From positions 180,629 to 244,628 of the forward strand of contig CAZNWC010000004.1 of NCBI GenBank assembly GCA_964577055.1: a stretch of 64,000 bases of DNA, read 5' to 3'. Made by a program: the position numbers and the translations under genes. Below the pieces are notes generated by a model that was not told the origin of the DNA, did no database searches, and saw only the letters and a program-made list of their open reading frames with translations. This document shows positions 1-8,749 of this stretch, piece by piece (positions within the stretch are counted from its first letter, which is position 1; every line of letters starts with the position of its first letter). Source of the stretch: PNNG01 sp964577055 (GTDB lineage Bacteria; Bacteroidota; Bacteroidia; UBA7662).

Positions 1-1309
1 GGTGAATGTAACGCTGAATGGTATCAATGAAGGTCAAACTTTTGGTGCGGCCCATGCCGGGGTTACCAGCCAAACCTTGAGCGTGCAATACCTGGGCATT
101 GTAGCTGCCACCGGTTTGCGCATTTACACCTGCAACTACAAGCGTAAGGGTGGTTGAATCCCACCAAGTCCAAGGGTCGCCTTCGTTCGCAAATACACTG
201 ATTTGGTTACGGATAGGGCGAACGATGGGGAATAAACCCTCACCTGAACCTACGTTAATGGTATTGAAAGGCGCAGGATAGATGTAATCGATGGTTTGGT
301 TGTACCAGCTGCGTGCGGCAGTTGAAACTGGGTCGGTAAATTGACCAGGGTTAGAGAAAGCGGCATTGTTGCCGAATCCATTGGCACGGGCGATAAATAC
401 ACCGGCACCGCTTACGTCAACTACGTTTTCATTGGTAGTAGGCACAATTACAGTTCCATTGCCATAAGGAGCAAAAGGATCGCGCACAGCATGGAAAGAA
501 ACCATGGGCGCGTCGCCGGCTTCTAACCAGCTGGTATCGGCCAACGCACCACCGGCATTGATCACCATGTTTACACTGGAGCTATAGCCAGGCCAGTTGC
601 TAACATTTAACTGACCGCCAAAGCCATCAATATTGCCTACCACATTGGTATCAATCATCGAGTTTCCGTTTGGTAAGGTGAATTTTCCGGGGATGGCCAT
701 TTCAGCGAACTTGTCCAAAGTAGCATAGGCCAAAGCCACATAACCGCCTGAACCTTGACCGTACAATACAAATTTGTTAGGGTCAATGCCGTAAGGGTTG
801 CCATCAACTGCAACGGTCTTGCGTGCGAAACGAACCGATGCTTTGATGTCGTTGATCGCGCGATAAACCGCATTCAACAACTGCACACGGCGCTCCAATT
901 CAGAAGTTGCCAGTGGATTCCAGCCCAAACGATACGAAGGAGCCAACACCACATATCCGCGCTTCGCCCATTGCATGCAAAGGTTTACCGCAGCCGAGTC
1001 ATTGATCGAACCGCCAATGCCACCATTGATAATAGGGGGTAAGAAGTTTCCAGTGTGGATGTACACAATTACCGGACGAGAGGTGTTTTGGTCAGCTGCC
1101 GTAGATGGACGGTAAACCCGCATCCGCAAACTGTCGATTGGAAAGGTAGTGGTAGGAGGGAAAAACTGGTGGTTTCGCGCATATACCACATTGCTCGTTA
1201 CCGTGATTTGCGCATCAGTGAATACTTCACTGAGATAGCGCTGCTGGGCGTGTGCCGCAGTTCCGGCAAGACCAAAGGCCAGCGCCAGGGAGAGTAGTTT
1301 TGTTTTCAT
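1..1309 (-). CDS. Secreted alpha/beta-hydrolase (carboxylesterase-like), 3' end outside window
   Basis: The frame is open from an ATG at 1309 to the left edge (436 codons, no stop), so the C-terminus is missing. It begins with a Sec signal peptide (MKTKLLSLALAFGLAGTAAHA). A type-B-esterase-like strand VIVYIHTGNF is followed by LYGQGSGG, a GxSxG nucleophile elbow with the presumed catalytic Ser at residue 187; a preceding YGIDPNKFVLYG stretch is typical of esterases that act on short acyl or aryl esters. It lies 18 nt downstream of the TonB-dependent receptor on the same strand, and a TAAATTTG -7-like element (1337-1344, minus strand) sits in the receptor's 3' end. Probably exported and working with the receptor. 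The substrate cannot be read from the sequence, and a C-terminal sorting domain may lie outside the window. Hydrolase fold is well supported; specificity is not. Confidence 0.8.
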   Translation of the reverse strand, partial: MKTKLLSLALAFGLAGTAAHAQQRYLSEVFTDAQITVTSNVVYARNHQFFPPTTTFPIDSLRMRVYRPSTAADQNTSRPVIVYIHTGNFLPPIINGGIGGSINDSAAVNLCMQWAKRGYVVLAPSYRLGWNPLATSELERRVQLLNAVYRAINDIKASVRFARKTVAVDGNPYGIDPNKFVLYGQGSGGYVALAYATLDKFAEMAIPGKFTLPNGNSMIDTNVVGNIDGFGGQLNVSNWPGYSSSVNMVINAGGALADTSWLEAGDAPMVSFHAVRDPFAPYGNGTVIVPTTNENVVDVSGAGVFIARANGFGNNAAFSNPGQFTDPVSTAARSWYNQTIDYIYPAPFNTINVGSGEGLFPIVRPIRNQISVFANEGDPWTWWDSTTLTLVVAGVNAQTGGSYNAQVLHAQGLAGNPGMGRTKSLTFIDTIQRYIH

Positions 1310-1327
1310 ACAACTCGGTTTAGGAAA

Positions 1328-4114
1328 TTAAAGATTCAAATTTAGTGAAATGTAAGCCAACCTGCCTACACGTGGACCCCCGTATACCTGAAAAACTTTA
1401 TTGTTCAACAAGTTAGATGCACCTATTTTAACATTCATTTTCCATTCTGGGATGTTTTTGTTGACTTGTGCATCTACGAGGTCGTAGGTCGGAATGAACC
1501 CGGTGAATTGCGGAGAACCCTCGAACAAGAAACCCTGAATCCATTTGTAATTTACGTTGAAACCCCAATCAACCAGGCTGAAGTCGCCAATAGTCAAAAC
1601 CAGCTCTTTTCCGCTCAATCCCAGGTTAAACTTGTGCTCAGGGGTATTAAAGGCAGGAATAATGGGGTCATCTTCGCCCGTTACATTCAACCTATTCCAT
1701 GAATAATTGAAATTAAGGGCATATCGGTTATTGAAGTAGTAGTTTCCACCCAATGAAAAACCTTGGGTAGTAACAATACTTGATGCATTGGCTGCAACAC
1801 GGTAAGCTTGTACACTACTGGGCAATCCGAACGATGTAATGTTGACATCTAATCCCAAATTAAAACCAATAAAATATTGGTACCAGCTGTAGTAATAGCC
1901 CATGTCGAGATATAATTTCTTCAACATTGTACGGTAGCCAAACTCAATGGTGCGCACTTGTTCGGGACGAATAGGCGCTACATTAAAGTACTGTAACCGG
2001 TTGGTATTTAGAGAGTCGAGATAGTTTACAAAGGAAGGAACTGTTACCAATGAATCGAACCCACTCAAATTGCCCAGCAAAATGGCACGACCTACATTGT
2101 AGTACAAATACTGATCGGCCAGTGTAGGATTTCGTACAGCGGAGGAAAGTGAAACACGGTATACATGCTTTTCCGAGGGCGAATACACCACTGAAGCGGC
2201 AGGCGAAAATACCACCGGGAAGTTTTGGTTTTTATCCATGCGCAAGGTGGCATTCACCTTGAAGTCACCCCATTTTTTTTCAGCACCCGTGTATAAGCCA
2301 ACTTCACTGTTGCGAATCACACGGTAGGTGCTGTCGGCTTGGAGCGTATCACTGAAGATACTACCCGCACTATTGGGCCTGAACTGACGAAAGTTGCCTC
2401 CTATGATCCAATTCAGTTTTTGCTTTTCAAATGTGAATTTTTTCTCTGCTTGAAAATGTATCAGAGCTGAGCGGTCGAAAAACATGGTACCACCTTCCGT
2501 AGGCAGTCGCGAGGTAATGGCGTTGAAAGCCGAATCGAAACGTGCTGTGCCTGGTTCAAAGAAAGGCTGTTGTATGCCGCTTACATTGGCATCAACCGAG
2601 CGCCGGGTTTCGTCGTGCCAGAGGCGTAACAAATCCATATTAGCGGCCAAAACCGAGTCGGCCCTGGCAAAGTCGTAAACTGGTGAAAATTGAGGAGGCA
2701 TACCTGGCAATTGATACACCCTCGGACGAATAATTTGGTTCCAATACGTTGAATACTGGCGGTTCCAATCATTGTTGCTTTTGGCAGCTTCTTGCAAGCG
2801 GAAAGCTGTAAAAACCGCGTCGTAGGAATTGCCCGCATCTTCGTGCGTAGCATAGGCCCTCACAAACCAATCGTCCTGCTTTCGCAGCTCCAATCGGTGC
2901 TGGAAAAACAAGATATCGCGCAAGCTGAATCGGTTTTCACCTTGGTAGACGGTGGTTCCTGTTCCAAAATTGGAGGCAGCAATGAATTCAACTTTGGGCT
3001 TGATTAAGTAGTGAAAAGCACCACTCATTTTCAGGTTGCGGGTGTCGTAGTCAACCAAATCGCGCTCTTCATAGCCCGTACGGTGGAATATTCCCAAGCC
3101 TGGGTAATTTCTAAAGCTGAATGGGTTGCTGAAATCGTTGCCGCCCGAAACATCCTCATCGCCGTAGCGATTCACGGCATCGTAACCACCTGGATTGTCT
3201 GTGCTGACTTGCGAGTCCGACGAAGGATCCAAGCTTGTAGCTTCCCAATCGTTGGCCCTCAAATAAAACATATTAAACTTCCAGGCATATTTGTCGTTGC
3301 CCGCTTTGTCTTTGTAAGCTTGCGCATACCGCACTGCCGTTTCAAACATGGCGCGTTCACCTGCTTTCATGCTGGCAGAGAGGCCTTGGTGGGTGAACGG
3401 ACTTTTGGTGGTCATGTTGATGACGCCGTTGAACGCATTGGGGCCGTAAAAGGCCGAACTGGCACCTACGATGAGGTCTACTTTTAGTACGTCGAGTTCA
3501 GAGGCACCAAGGAAATTGCCCAATGAGAAGTTGAGGCCTGGCGATTGGTTATCTACCCCGTCAATCAACTGCAGTGAACGTACAGGCGAAGTGCTGTTAA
3601 AACCACGTGTATTGATCACCACAAAGCCCAAGCTGGCAGTGGTCATGTCCACCCCTTTTAGGTTGCCCAGTCCCTGATAGAAACTTGGTGCTGGCGTTTC
3701 CTTGATGGCCAGTACGTCCATAGCTTCTACGGTGAGGGCCGACTCGCGCTGTTTTTCAGTGATCCGGCTGTCGACCACCTCTACACTTTGCAGTAGCACA
3801 TTATTTTGAGCCACTTTGATGGTGAGGGGTTTATCGGCGTTGTTCACCACATAATCGGTATTCTGATACCCGATGTATGAAATTTGTAGGGTAATCGGAT
3901 AAGGCCGATTGTGCTGCAGCACAAATTTGCCGTTTACATCGGTGGTGGTGCCAATGGTAGTGCCTTTGATGATGACCGAAGCGCCAATAAGGGTTTCTCC
4001 CGATTGTTGGTCTTTAACCACACCCGTGAGGCTCGATTGTGCCCAGGAAAGTTGTGTAAAAAGCAGCAGAAGCAGCAAGCTCCAACCTGAAAAAAGGCAG
4101 CGTGAAGTTTTCAT
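1328..4114 (-). CDS. TonB-dependent outer-membrane receptor with carboxypeptidase-regulatory-like N-terminal domain
   Basis: A 928-residue protein with a signal peptide (residues 1-25, ending SWAQ). Next comes a CarboxypepD_reg-like beta-sandwich (about 28-112: LTGVVKDQQSGETLIGASV and TDVNGKFVL), a plug domain (about 125-235, with VDGVDNQ-like and GASSAFYGPNAFNGVINM motifs), and then a long beta-barrel. This is the usual length and order of SusC/FecA-like receptors of Bacteroidota. It imports a ligand across the outer membrane using TonB energy. No SusD partner follows; the next gene is a secreted esterase, so the ligand may be an ester-containing compound (inference). The ATG at 4114 is supported by the signal peptide. 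Confidence 0.93.
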   Translation of the reverse strand: MKTSRCLFSGWSLLLLLLFTQLSWAQSSLTGVVKDQQSGETLIGASVIIKGTTIGTTTDVNGKFVLQHNRPYPITLQISYIGYQNTDYVVNNADKPLTIKVAQNNVLLQSVEVVDSRITEKQRESALTVEAMDVLAIKETPAPSFYQGLGNLKGVDMTTASLGFVVINTRGFNSTSPVRSLQLIDGVDNQSPGLNFSLGNFLGASELDVLKVDLIVGASSAFYGPNAFNGVINMTTKSPFTHQGLSASMKAGERAMFETAVRYAQAYKDKAGNDKYAWKFNMFYLRANDWEATSLDPSSDSQVSTDNPGGYDAVNRYGDEDVSGGNDFSNPFSFRNYPGLGIFHRTGYEERDLVDYDTRNLKMSGAFHYLIKPKVEFIAASNFGTGTTVYQGENRFSLRDILFFQHRLELRKQDDWFVRAYATHEDAGNSYDAVFTAFRLQEAAKSNNDWNRQYSTYWNQIIRPRVYQLPGMPPQFSPVYDFARADSVLAANMDLLRLWHDETRRSVDANVSGIQQPFFEPGTARFDSAFNAITSRLPTEGGTMFFDRSALIHFQAEKKFTFEKQKLNWIIGGNFRQFRPNSAGSIFSDTLQADSTYRVIRNSEVGLYTGAEKKWGDFKVNATLRMDKNQNFPVVFSPAASVVYSPSEKHVYRVSLSSAVRNPTLADQYLYYNVGRAILLGNLSGFDSLVTVPSFVNYLDSLNTNRLQYFNVAPIRPEQVRTIEFGYRTMLKKLYLDMGYYYSWYQYFIGFNLGLDVNITSFGLPSSVQAYRVAANASSIVTTQGFSLGGNYYFNNRYALNFNYSWNRLNVTGEDDPIIPAFNTPEHKFNLGLSGKELVLTIGDFSLVDWGFNVNYKWIQGFLFEGSPQFTGFIPTYDLVDAQVNKNIPEWKMNVKIGASNLLNNKVFQVYGGPRVGRLAYISLNLNL

Positions 4115-4260
4115 ACCGGTTTAAGGAAGGTCAATATTAAGCAATCAACAGCATCGAACCGCCTGTTTGAGCGATATTTTAAGGAATTCGTAAAAATTTG
4201 AAAATATATCAGTTTCGGGGTATGGCAAATAATCCCTTAATTCGTACAGAATCTATTGGT

Positions 4261-6609
4261 ATGTTCAAGAAAACCCTACTCCTGTTGGTTACCGTGGGCT
4301 GGTTATGGGCTGTGCAGCAACGCTGGGGCGACCTGCCGCTGCTCTCTCGCTTTTTCACCTACGCCACTTCACCCTTGCAAATCGACAATCGATTTGAAAA
4401 TAGCCTCGACTTGCGGCAAAGTCCTTTTGGTACCGTGGAGTTGGGTTACGACAGTCTGGGTGTACCGCACATCTTCAGTGAACAGCAATTGGCTGCCGAT
4501 TATGCCACCGGCTATGTGCATGCCCGAGATCGCCTTTTCCAAATGGAAATGATTGTACGGGTGGTGACAGGTAGGGTCAGCGAGGTGGCGGGTGAAGCCG
4601 CCCTCAACAGCGATTTATTTTGGCGCAAATTTGAATTCGAGCGCTTGGTGCCTGGTTGGTACGCAGCCATGGCAGATAGCTTGCCCGATTTGGCCAAACG
4701 CCTCGAGGCTTATGCTGCCGGCGTAAACGATTACCGCCGTTTGATGGCTTACGGTTCGATGCCGCTCGAGTACCATCTCTTGGGCATTGACCCCATGGAG
4801 TGGAAGGCCGAAAACATCTTTTACCTTCTCAAGTACATGACCCATGTACTCACCTATTCGGAAGATGACCTCAAGGCCACCGAAATTCGCAGTCAGTTGG
4901 GCTTGCCGCTTTACAACTTCTGGTACCCACATTATAGCCGTGCCCCACATGCCATTTATCCCGATTTCAGCATGCCCGACAGTATTATGCAAGCCCTCTT
5001 GCCCGATGTAGAAGAGGTGTTGATTGACGGTCCGGGACACAATTATCCTCAGGCCTACATCAAAAACAACGACGAGCTGAGCTTGGGCTCCAACAACTGG
5101 GCAGTACAGGGCCGCAAATCGGCTACTGGAAATCCTTTTTTGTGCAACGATACCCATTTGCAATTGGCATTCCCCTCCACTTGGTATGAGGTGCACAAGG
5201 CCGTTGGGGGACGCATCACCCGTGGTTTCAGCATTGCCGGCTCGCCTTTCGTCATAACCGGCTTCAACGACAGCATTGCCTGGGGCATGACCAATGCCAC
5301 TTGGGACCTGGTAGATTTTTACCAACTCGAGGTCAACAAAGACGCTACTGAATACAAACTCGATGGTGCATGGGAGCAGCTAGAGCCCTTTGAAGTACGC
5401 ATTGCCGTTAAAGGCAAGCCCGATGTGGTAAAAACCTACTACCGCTCGTATTTTGGTCCGGTTGACACCGCTGCCGGCCGCTACTTGGCCGTAAACTGGA
5501 TTGCCATGCAGCCCACCAACGAAGCCATTGCCTTTGATGGTTTGGAGCGTGCCAACCACATCGACGATGCCAAAGCTGCCCTGCAGCATTTCATGCAGCC
5601 GCCGCAGAACATGATTTTGGCCGATCACCGCGGCAATATCGGGCTCATGACCTCGGGTATGGCCTGCTTGCATCCTTCGCCCGAGAAAGGCATCCGCCAA
5701 GGGGTAAAGAAGGAGCAACGCATTGGTTATACGCCCATGCAGAACTACCTGAATCATTTCAATACCACACGTGCCTATGTGTACAGTGCCAATCAGGAGC
5801 ACATCAACCACCCACTGTCGGCACACATTAGCACCCGCTACGAGCCGGCAGCACGCGGCAAGCGCATCACCGAATTGCTCGAAGCCCGCGACAGCCTGGG
5901 CGTTGCCGAGCTCCGTGCCTTGCACATGGATGTTGTAGATGTAGAATGGCGTTTGTTGGGCAAACACCTTCTGGCAGTAGCCGGTGCTGATACCAGTTTC
6001 TTCAGCGGCTGGGAAGGCCAAATGGACACTGCATTGGTTGCGCCCACCTTGTTTTTCAATTTCAAAATCAACTTGGTGCAAGCCTTGGTGCGGCATTTGG
6101 GCGGTGAACTGCGATTGCCCCCATCGGAACAGCATATTTTTAACACCATGTCGATGGACGACTCTTTGCCACTCAAGGCAGGCTGGTTATCCGCTCAAAC
6201 CCTGGCAAAGGAAGCCTGGGACAGCAGTTTGCTGCAACTCAACGATCGGTTCGGTGTCAACAGGCAAGATTGGGTGTATGGTAAATTCCACCAAACCAAC
6301 ATACAGCACTTATTGCGCTTGCCCCAACTGGCCATGCCGCTTTTTGCAAGCAATGGCAACAACCGCACCGTGAATGTAGCCAGCAAATTGCCCAGCACCC
6401 ATGCGGCCAGCATGCGCACCATCATTGAATTAACGCCCCAAGGGCCCAACGCCCTCTTGATGCTCACAGGCGGCCAAAGCGGTCGCTTCAACAGTCCCAA
6501 TTACAGCGACCAGGTGTTGCATTGGTTGGGTGGCACCTACCATGTTGCGCGCTTGGAGCGCACATTCCGTCCCGATTTGTACCGTACCACCGTTCGTTTT
6601 AACCGCTAA
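4261..6609 (+). CDS. Penicillin acylase family N-terminal-nucleophile amidohydrolase
   Basis: From the ATG at 4261 the protein has 782 residues and starts with a hydrophobic export segment (MFKKTLLLLVTVGWLWAV). The frame is open upstream to 4198, but that would put 21 polar residues before the signal. The family's autoprocessing site is clear: GSNNWAVQG, with the Ser at residue 277 becoming the N-terminal nucleophile of the beta chain. An alpha-chain segment YDSLGVPHIFSEQ precedes it, as in S45 acylases, and WGMTNATWDLVDFYQLE follows. The family cleaves amide bonds of acylated amines (beta-lactams, acyl-homoserine lactones). The natural substrate here is unknown. The next gene starts 3 nt after the stop, suggesting cotranscription with the small membrane protein and lycopene cyclase. 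Confidence 0.9.
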   Translation: MFKKTLLLLVTVGWLWAVQQRWGDLPLLSRFFTYATSPLQIDNRFENSLDLRQSPFGTVELGYDSLGVPHIFSEQQLAADYATGYVHARDRLFQMEMIVRVVTGRVSEVAGEAALNSDLFWRKFEFERLVPGWYAAMADSLPDLAKRLEAYAAGVNDYRRLMAYGSMPLEYHLLGIDPMEWKAENIFYLLKYMTHVLTYSEDDLKATEIRSQLGLPLYNFWYPHYSRAPHAIYPDFSMPDSIMQALLPDVEEVLIDGPGHNYPQAYIKNNDELSLGSNNWAVQGRKSATGNPFLCNDTHLQLAFPSTWYEVHKAVGGRITRGFSIAGSPFVITGFNDSIAWGMTNATWDLVDFYQLEVNKDATEYKLDGAWEQLEPFEVRIAVKGKPDVVKTYYRSYFGPVDTAAGRYLAVNWIAMQPTNEAIAFDGLERANHIDDAKAALQHFMQPPQNMILADHRGNIGLMTSGMACLHPSPEKGIRQGVKKEQRIGYTPMQNYLNHFNTTRAYVYSANQEHINHPLSAHISTRYEPAARGKRITELLEARDSLGVAELRALHMDVVDVEWRLLGKHLLAVAGADTSFFSGWEGQMDTALVAPTLFFNFKINLVQALVRHLGGELRLPPSEQHIFNTMSMDDSLPLKAGWLSAQTLAKEAWDSSLLQLNDRFGVNRQDWVYGKFHQTNIQHLLRLPQLAMPLFASNGNNRTVNVASKLPSTHAASMRTIIELTPQGPNALLMLTGGQSGRFNSPNYSDQVLHWLGGTYHVARLERTFRPDLYRTTVRFNR

Positions 6610-6612
6610 GCC

Positions 6613-6975
6613 ATGCGCATCAAACCCGAACTCTTTTTATACGCCGTGAGCTTGTTTTTGCTCGTGCATGTGCAAATGAACCTCCACCAATTTGCCTTTT
6701 TTGTGGGAGGCTCCATCATTGTGGGCTTGCTGCCTATTCGCCAAGCCAAATGGTGGAAGTTTGCTTTGTTGGAATTGGCAGCTTTGGCCGCATGCTTGTT
6801 CTTGAACAAACCTTCTTCGGCTGTGTTAGACATGGTGGGCAGCATCGCTGGAACGGGCGGCCCTGGTTTTATTGCGGCAGTGGTGATATTTAGTACCATT
6901 ACGATGGTGCTTACCACCACTACCATTTACGAAATCGTTACCAAAGCCTTGTTCCGGAAATACCTGACCAAATAG
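6613..6975 (+). CDS. Small integral membrane protein of unknown function
   Basis: A 120-residue protein, strongly hydrophobic, with about four predicted membrane segments (roughly 8-24, 27-43, 48-65 and 82-104) and a basic C-terminus (FRKYLTK). I do not recognise a family. It starts 3 nt after the acylase stop and ends 2 nt before the GTG start of lycopene cyclase, so translation is probably coupled. Its position suggests a membrane role near carotenoid formation, but that is inference from neighbourhood only. Confidence 0.7.
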   Translation: MRIKPELFLYAVSLFLLVHVQMNLHQFAFFVGGSIIVGLLPIRQAKWWKFALLELAALAACLFLNKPSSAVLDMVGSIAGTGGPGFIAAVVIFSTITMVLTTTTIYEIVTKALFRKYLTK

Positions 6976-6977
6976 CG

Positions 6978-8126
6978 GTGAGCGATAACCATTACGACTA
7001 CATCATTGCCGGGGCTGGAGCTGCCGGATTAAGTTTGGCCCTGCGCCTGGCCAGTAAGCCCTTTGCCAATAAGCAGGTGTTGTTGGTCGACCGCTCGGCC
7101 AAGCGTGAAAACGACCGCACTTGGTGTTTCTGGGAAAAAGGTCCGGGCATGTACGACGAAGTCGTATACCGCAGTTGGGACGTTGTGAATTTTTACGGTC
7201 CCAATGCCGCCCTCGACCTCCGCATGGCCCCATACCGTTACAAGATGTTGCGTGGGCTCGATTTTTACGATTATGCCCTCAACAAATTGAACGACTCACC
7301 CAATGTGGTGGTGAAAAAAGCCGAGATCTACGATATCGGACTCAGTGGAACCGAGGCTGAAGTAAATACCTCAGAAGGCAGTTTTACGGCACCATGGGTG
7401 TTTTCGAGCCTGTTGGGAAATGAAGAAATTCATGATGCCAAAAAGCGGCTGTTTTTATGGCAGCATTTTTTGGGCTGGAACATACGGAGCAAAGAACCGA
7501 TATTCGATCCCAACCAACCGGTGATGATGGACTTTCGCGTACCCCAAATCGATGGCAGTTGTTTTGTGTACGTTTTGCCCTTGAGCAAATTCGAAGCCTT
7601 GGTTGAATACACGGTGTTTTCTCCCGAGGTGTGGGACAAAGAGGTGTACGAACACGCCACGTGGGAGTACCTGCGCATGTTTTATAATCTTACTGACTTC
7701 GACATACTGCACACCGAGCAAGGTCGTATTCCCATGAGCAGTTACAAATTTCCGGTAAGTGAGGGGCGGGTGGTGTTTATCGGTACCGCAGGCGGACAAA
7801 CCAAAGCCTCTACCGGCTATACTTTCATGAACATACAGCGCCACAGCGATGCCATTGTTGACCGCTTGATCAATGGCCAAAGTCCCATTGTGTCGCGCTC
7901 GGCTTGGGAGCGGCGTTTTTCGCTTTACGACAACACCCTGTTGCATGTGCTGGTGCATCAGCAAATGCGCGGCGCCGATTTGTTTGAAACACTTTTTTCG
8001 AAAAATCCAGCACCTCGTATGTTCGATTTTCTCGATGACCAAAGTCATTTCTTACAAGAGTTGGCCATCATGAATTCGGTTCCCCGCCGCAAATTTGCCA
8101 AAGCCTTTTTCAAAGAGCTGTTCTGA
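6978..8126 (+). CDS. crtY: Lycopene beta-cyclase (CrtY/CrtL type)
   Basis: A 382-residue flavoprotein that cyclises the psi-ends of lycopene to beta-ionone rings. The dinucleotide-binding motif AGAGAAG is at residues 11-17, preceded by a short beta strand (YDYII). The family signature RTWCFW is at 47-52. The C-terminal half has GGQTKASTGYTF, the cyclase motif related to KPSTGY. The start is GTG at 6978, chosen because it directly precedes the Rossmann strand and follows the upstream stop by 2 nt. No other carotenoid genes (crtB, crtI) lie in the window. Confidence 0.92.
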   Translation: MSDNHYDYIIAGAGAAGLSLALRLASKPFANKQVLLVDRSAKRENDRTWCFWEKGPGMYDEVVYRSWDVVNFYGPNAALDLRMAPYRYKMLRGLDFYDYALNKLNDSPNVVVKKAEIYDIGLSGTEAEVNTSEGSFTAPWVFSSLLGNEEIHDAKKRLFLWQHFLGWNIRSKEPIFDPNQPVMMDFRVPQIDGSCFVYVLPLSKFEALVEYTVFSPEVWDKEVYEHATWEYLRMFYNLTDFDILHTEQGRIPMSSYKFPVSEGRVVFIGTAGGQTKASTGYTFMNIQRHSDAIVDRLINGQSPIVSRSAWERRFSLYDNTLLHVLVHQQMRGADLFETLFSKNPAPRMFDFLDDQSHFLQELAIMNSVPRRKFAKAFFKELF

Positions 8127-8133
8127 GTTAAAA

Positions 8134-8167
8134 TTTGCGCAATTCAAGCTATTTTTTGCGCAAAACA
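8134..8167 (+). promoter_or_regulatory. Two direct repeats TTGCGCAA(TT/AA)CA, 21 bp apart, upstream of ORF6N gene 1
   Basis: Two 12-mers, TTGCGCAATTCA (8135-8146) and TTGCGCAAAACA (8156-8167), are spaced 21 bp start to start, two helical turns. Their TGCGC cores begin at 8136 and 8157, and the second lies 49 nt before the ATG at 8206. The second copy also forms the 12-bp palindrome TTTTGCGCAAAA (8154-8165). The second ORF6N gene has a matching arrangement. Probably an operator; the binding protein is unknown, and the ORF6N product itself is a candidate. Confidence 0.6.
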
Positions 8168-8205
8168 CGAAACAATGGAATGCCTGCTTGTGGCTAAATT
8201 GCTGC

Positions 8206-8709
8206 ATGGAAACGCTCTCGCTCCCCGAATTGGAAATAAGCAGCCGCATTTGCTGGTTGCGCGGGCAAAAGGTATTGCTCGATTTCGACATTGCCAATTT
8301 GTACGGTATAGAAACTAAGATGCTCAAACGCCAAGTGAAACGAAATATGGCCCGTTTTCCGGCCGATTTTATGTTTGAGCTCACGCCCGAAGAGTGGGAA
8401 AACTTGAGGTGCCAGAATGGCACCTCAAGTTGGGGTGGCATCCGTTACGCGCCTTTTGCCTTTACCGAACAGGGGGTGGCCATGCTATCGAGTGTCATTT
8501 CAAACGAAAGGGCCATTGAGGTAAACATCGCCATCATGCGGGTTTTTGTACAGATGCGGCATTTGCTGGCGGGCCAGGCCGATTTATGGCAAAAAATTGA
8601 ACAGCTCGAAAACCATTACGACCAACAATTCGCCACCGTGTTCGAAGCCATTCGCCAACTCATGCGGCCCGAGCTACCCGAACGCAAGCCCATTGGCTAC
8701 AGGGCATAA
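8206..8709 (+). CDS. ORF6N-domain DNA-binding protein (copy 1)
   Basis: A 167-residue protein with the ORF6N domain of phage and bacterial KilA-N-related proteins: VLLDFDIANLYGIETKMLKR (about 22-41), RFPADFMFELTPEEW, and APFAFTEQGVAMLSSV. A helical C-terminus (QADLWQKIEQLENHYDQQF) probably dimerises. The frame is open further upstream, but ATG 8206 is chosen because the sequence before it does not align with the paralogue at 21038 while everything after it does. Family members are presumed DNA binders; cellular function is unknown. Codons for NLRCQNGTSS (8401-8431) form a perfect palindrome. The paralogue has a different palindrome at the same codons. Confidence 0.88.
   Translation: METLSLPELEISSRICWLRGQKVLLDFDIANLYGIETKMLKRQVKRNMARFPADFMFELTPEEWENLRCQNGTSSWGGIRYAPFAFTEQGVAMLSSVISNERAIEVNIAIMRVFVQMRHLLAGQADLWQKIEQLENHYDQQFATVFEAIRQLMRPELPERKPIGYRA
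8401..8431 (+). repeat. Perfect 31-nt intragenic palindrome in ORF6N gene 1
   Basis: The left arm AACTTGAGGTGCCA (8401-8414), loop GAA (8415-8417) and right arm TGGCACCTCAAGTT (8418-8431) pair without mismatch over 14 bp. The palindrome starts 195 nt after the ATG, on a codon boundary, and encodes NLRCQNGTSS plus the first base of Trp. It could be a DNA operator, cruciform or mRNA hairpin. Confidence 0.95.
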
Positions 8710-8710
8710 A

Positions 8711-8734
8711 AAAAGGAGCCTGAAAGCTCCTTCT
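8711..8734 (-). terminator. Rho-independent terminator between ORF6N gene 1 and frr
   Basis: The stem AAGGAGC / GCTCCTT (8713-8719 with 8726-8732) has a 6-nt loop. On the minus strand it is followed by a run of T (complement of 8708-8714), so it mainly serves frr. It sits between convergent genes and may also stop plus-strand transcription. Confidence 0.75.
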
Positions 8735-8749
8735 TCATTCAAATCGACC

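Noticed and set aside
341..1297. Plus-strand frames over the left-edge esterase
   Set aside because: They lie opposite a continuous minus-strand coding sequence with signal peptide and GxSxG motif.
4615..6135. Long minus-strand frames opposite the penicillin acylase
   Set aside because: Antisense shadows of a well-supported gene; no recognisable domain.
8206..8709. ORF6N genes as evidence of a prophage
   Set aside because: The domain is common in phages, but both copies sit among housekeeping genes with no phage structural, lysis or integration genes nearby.
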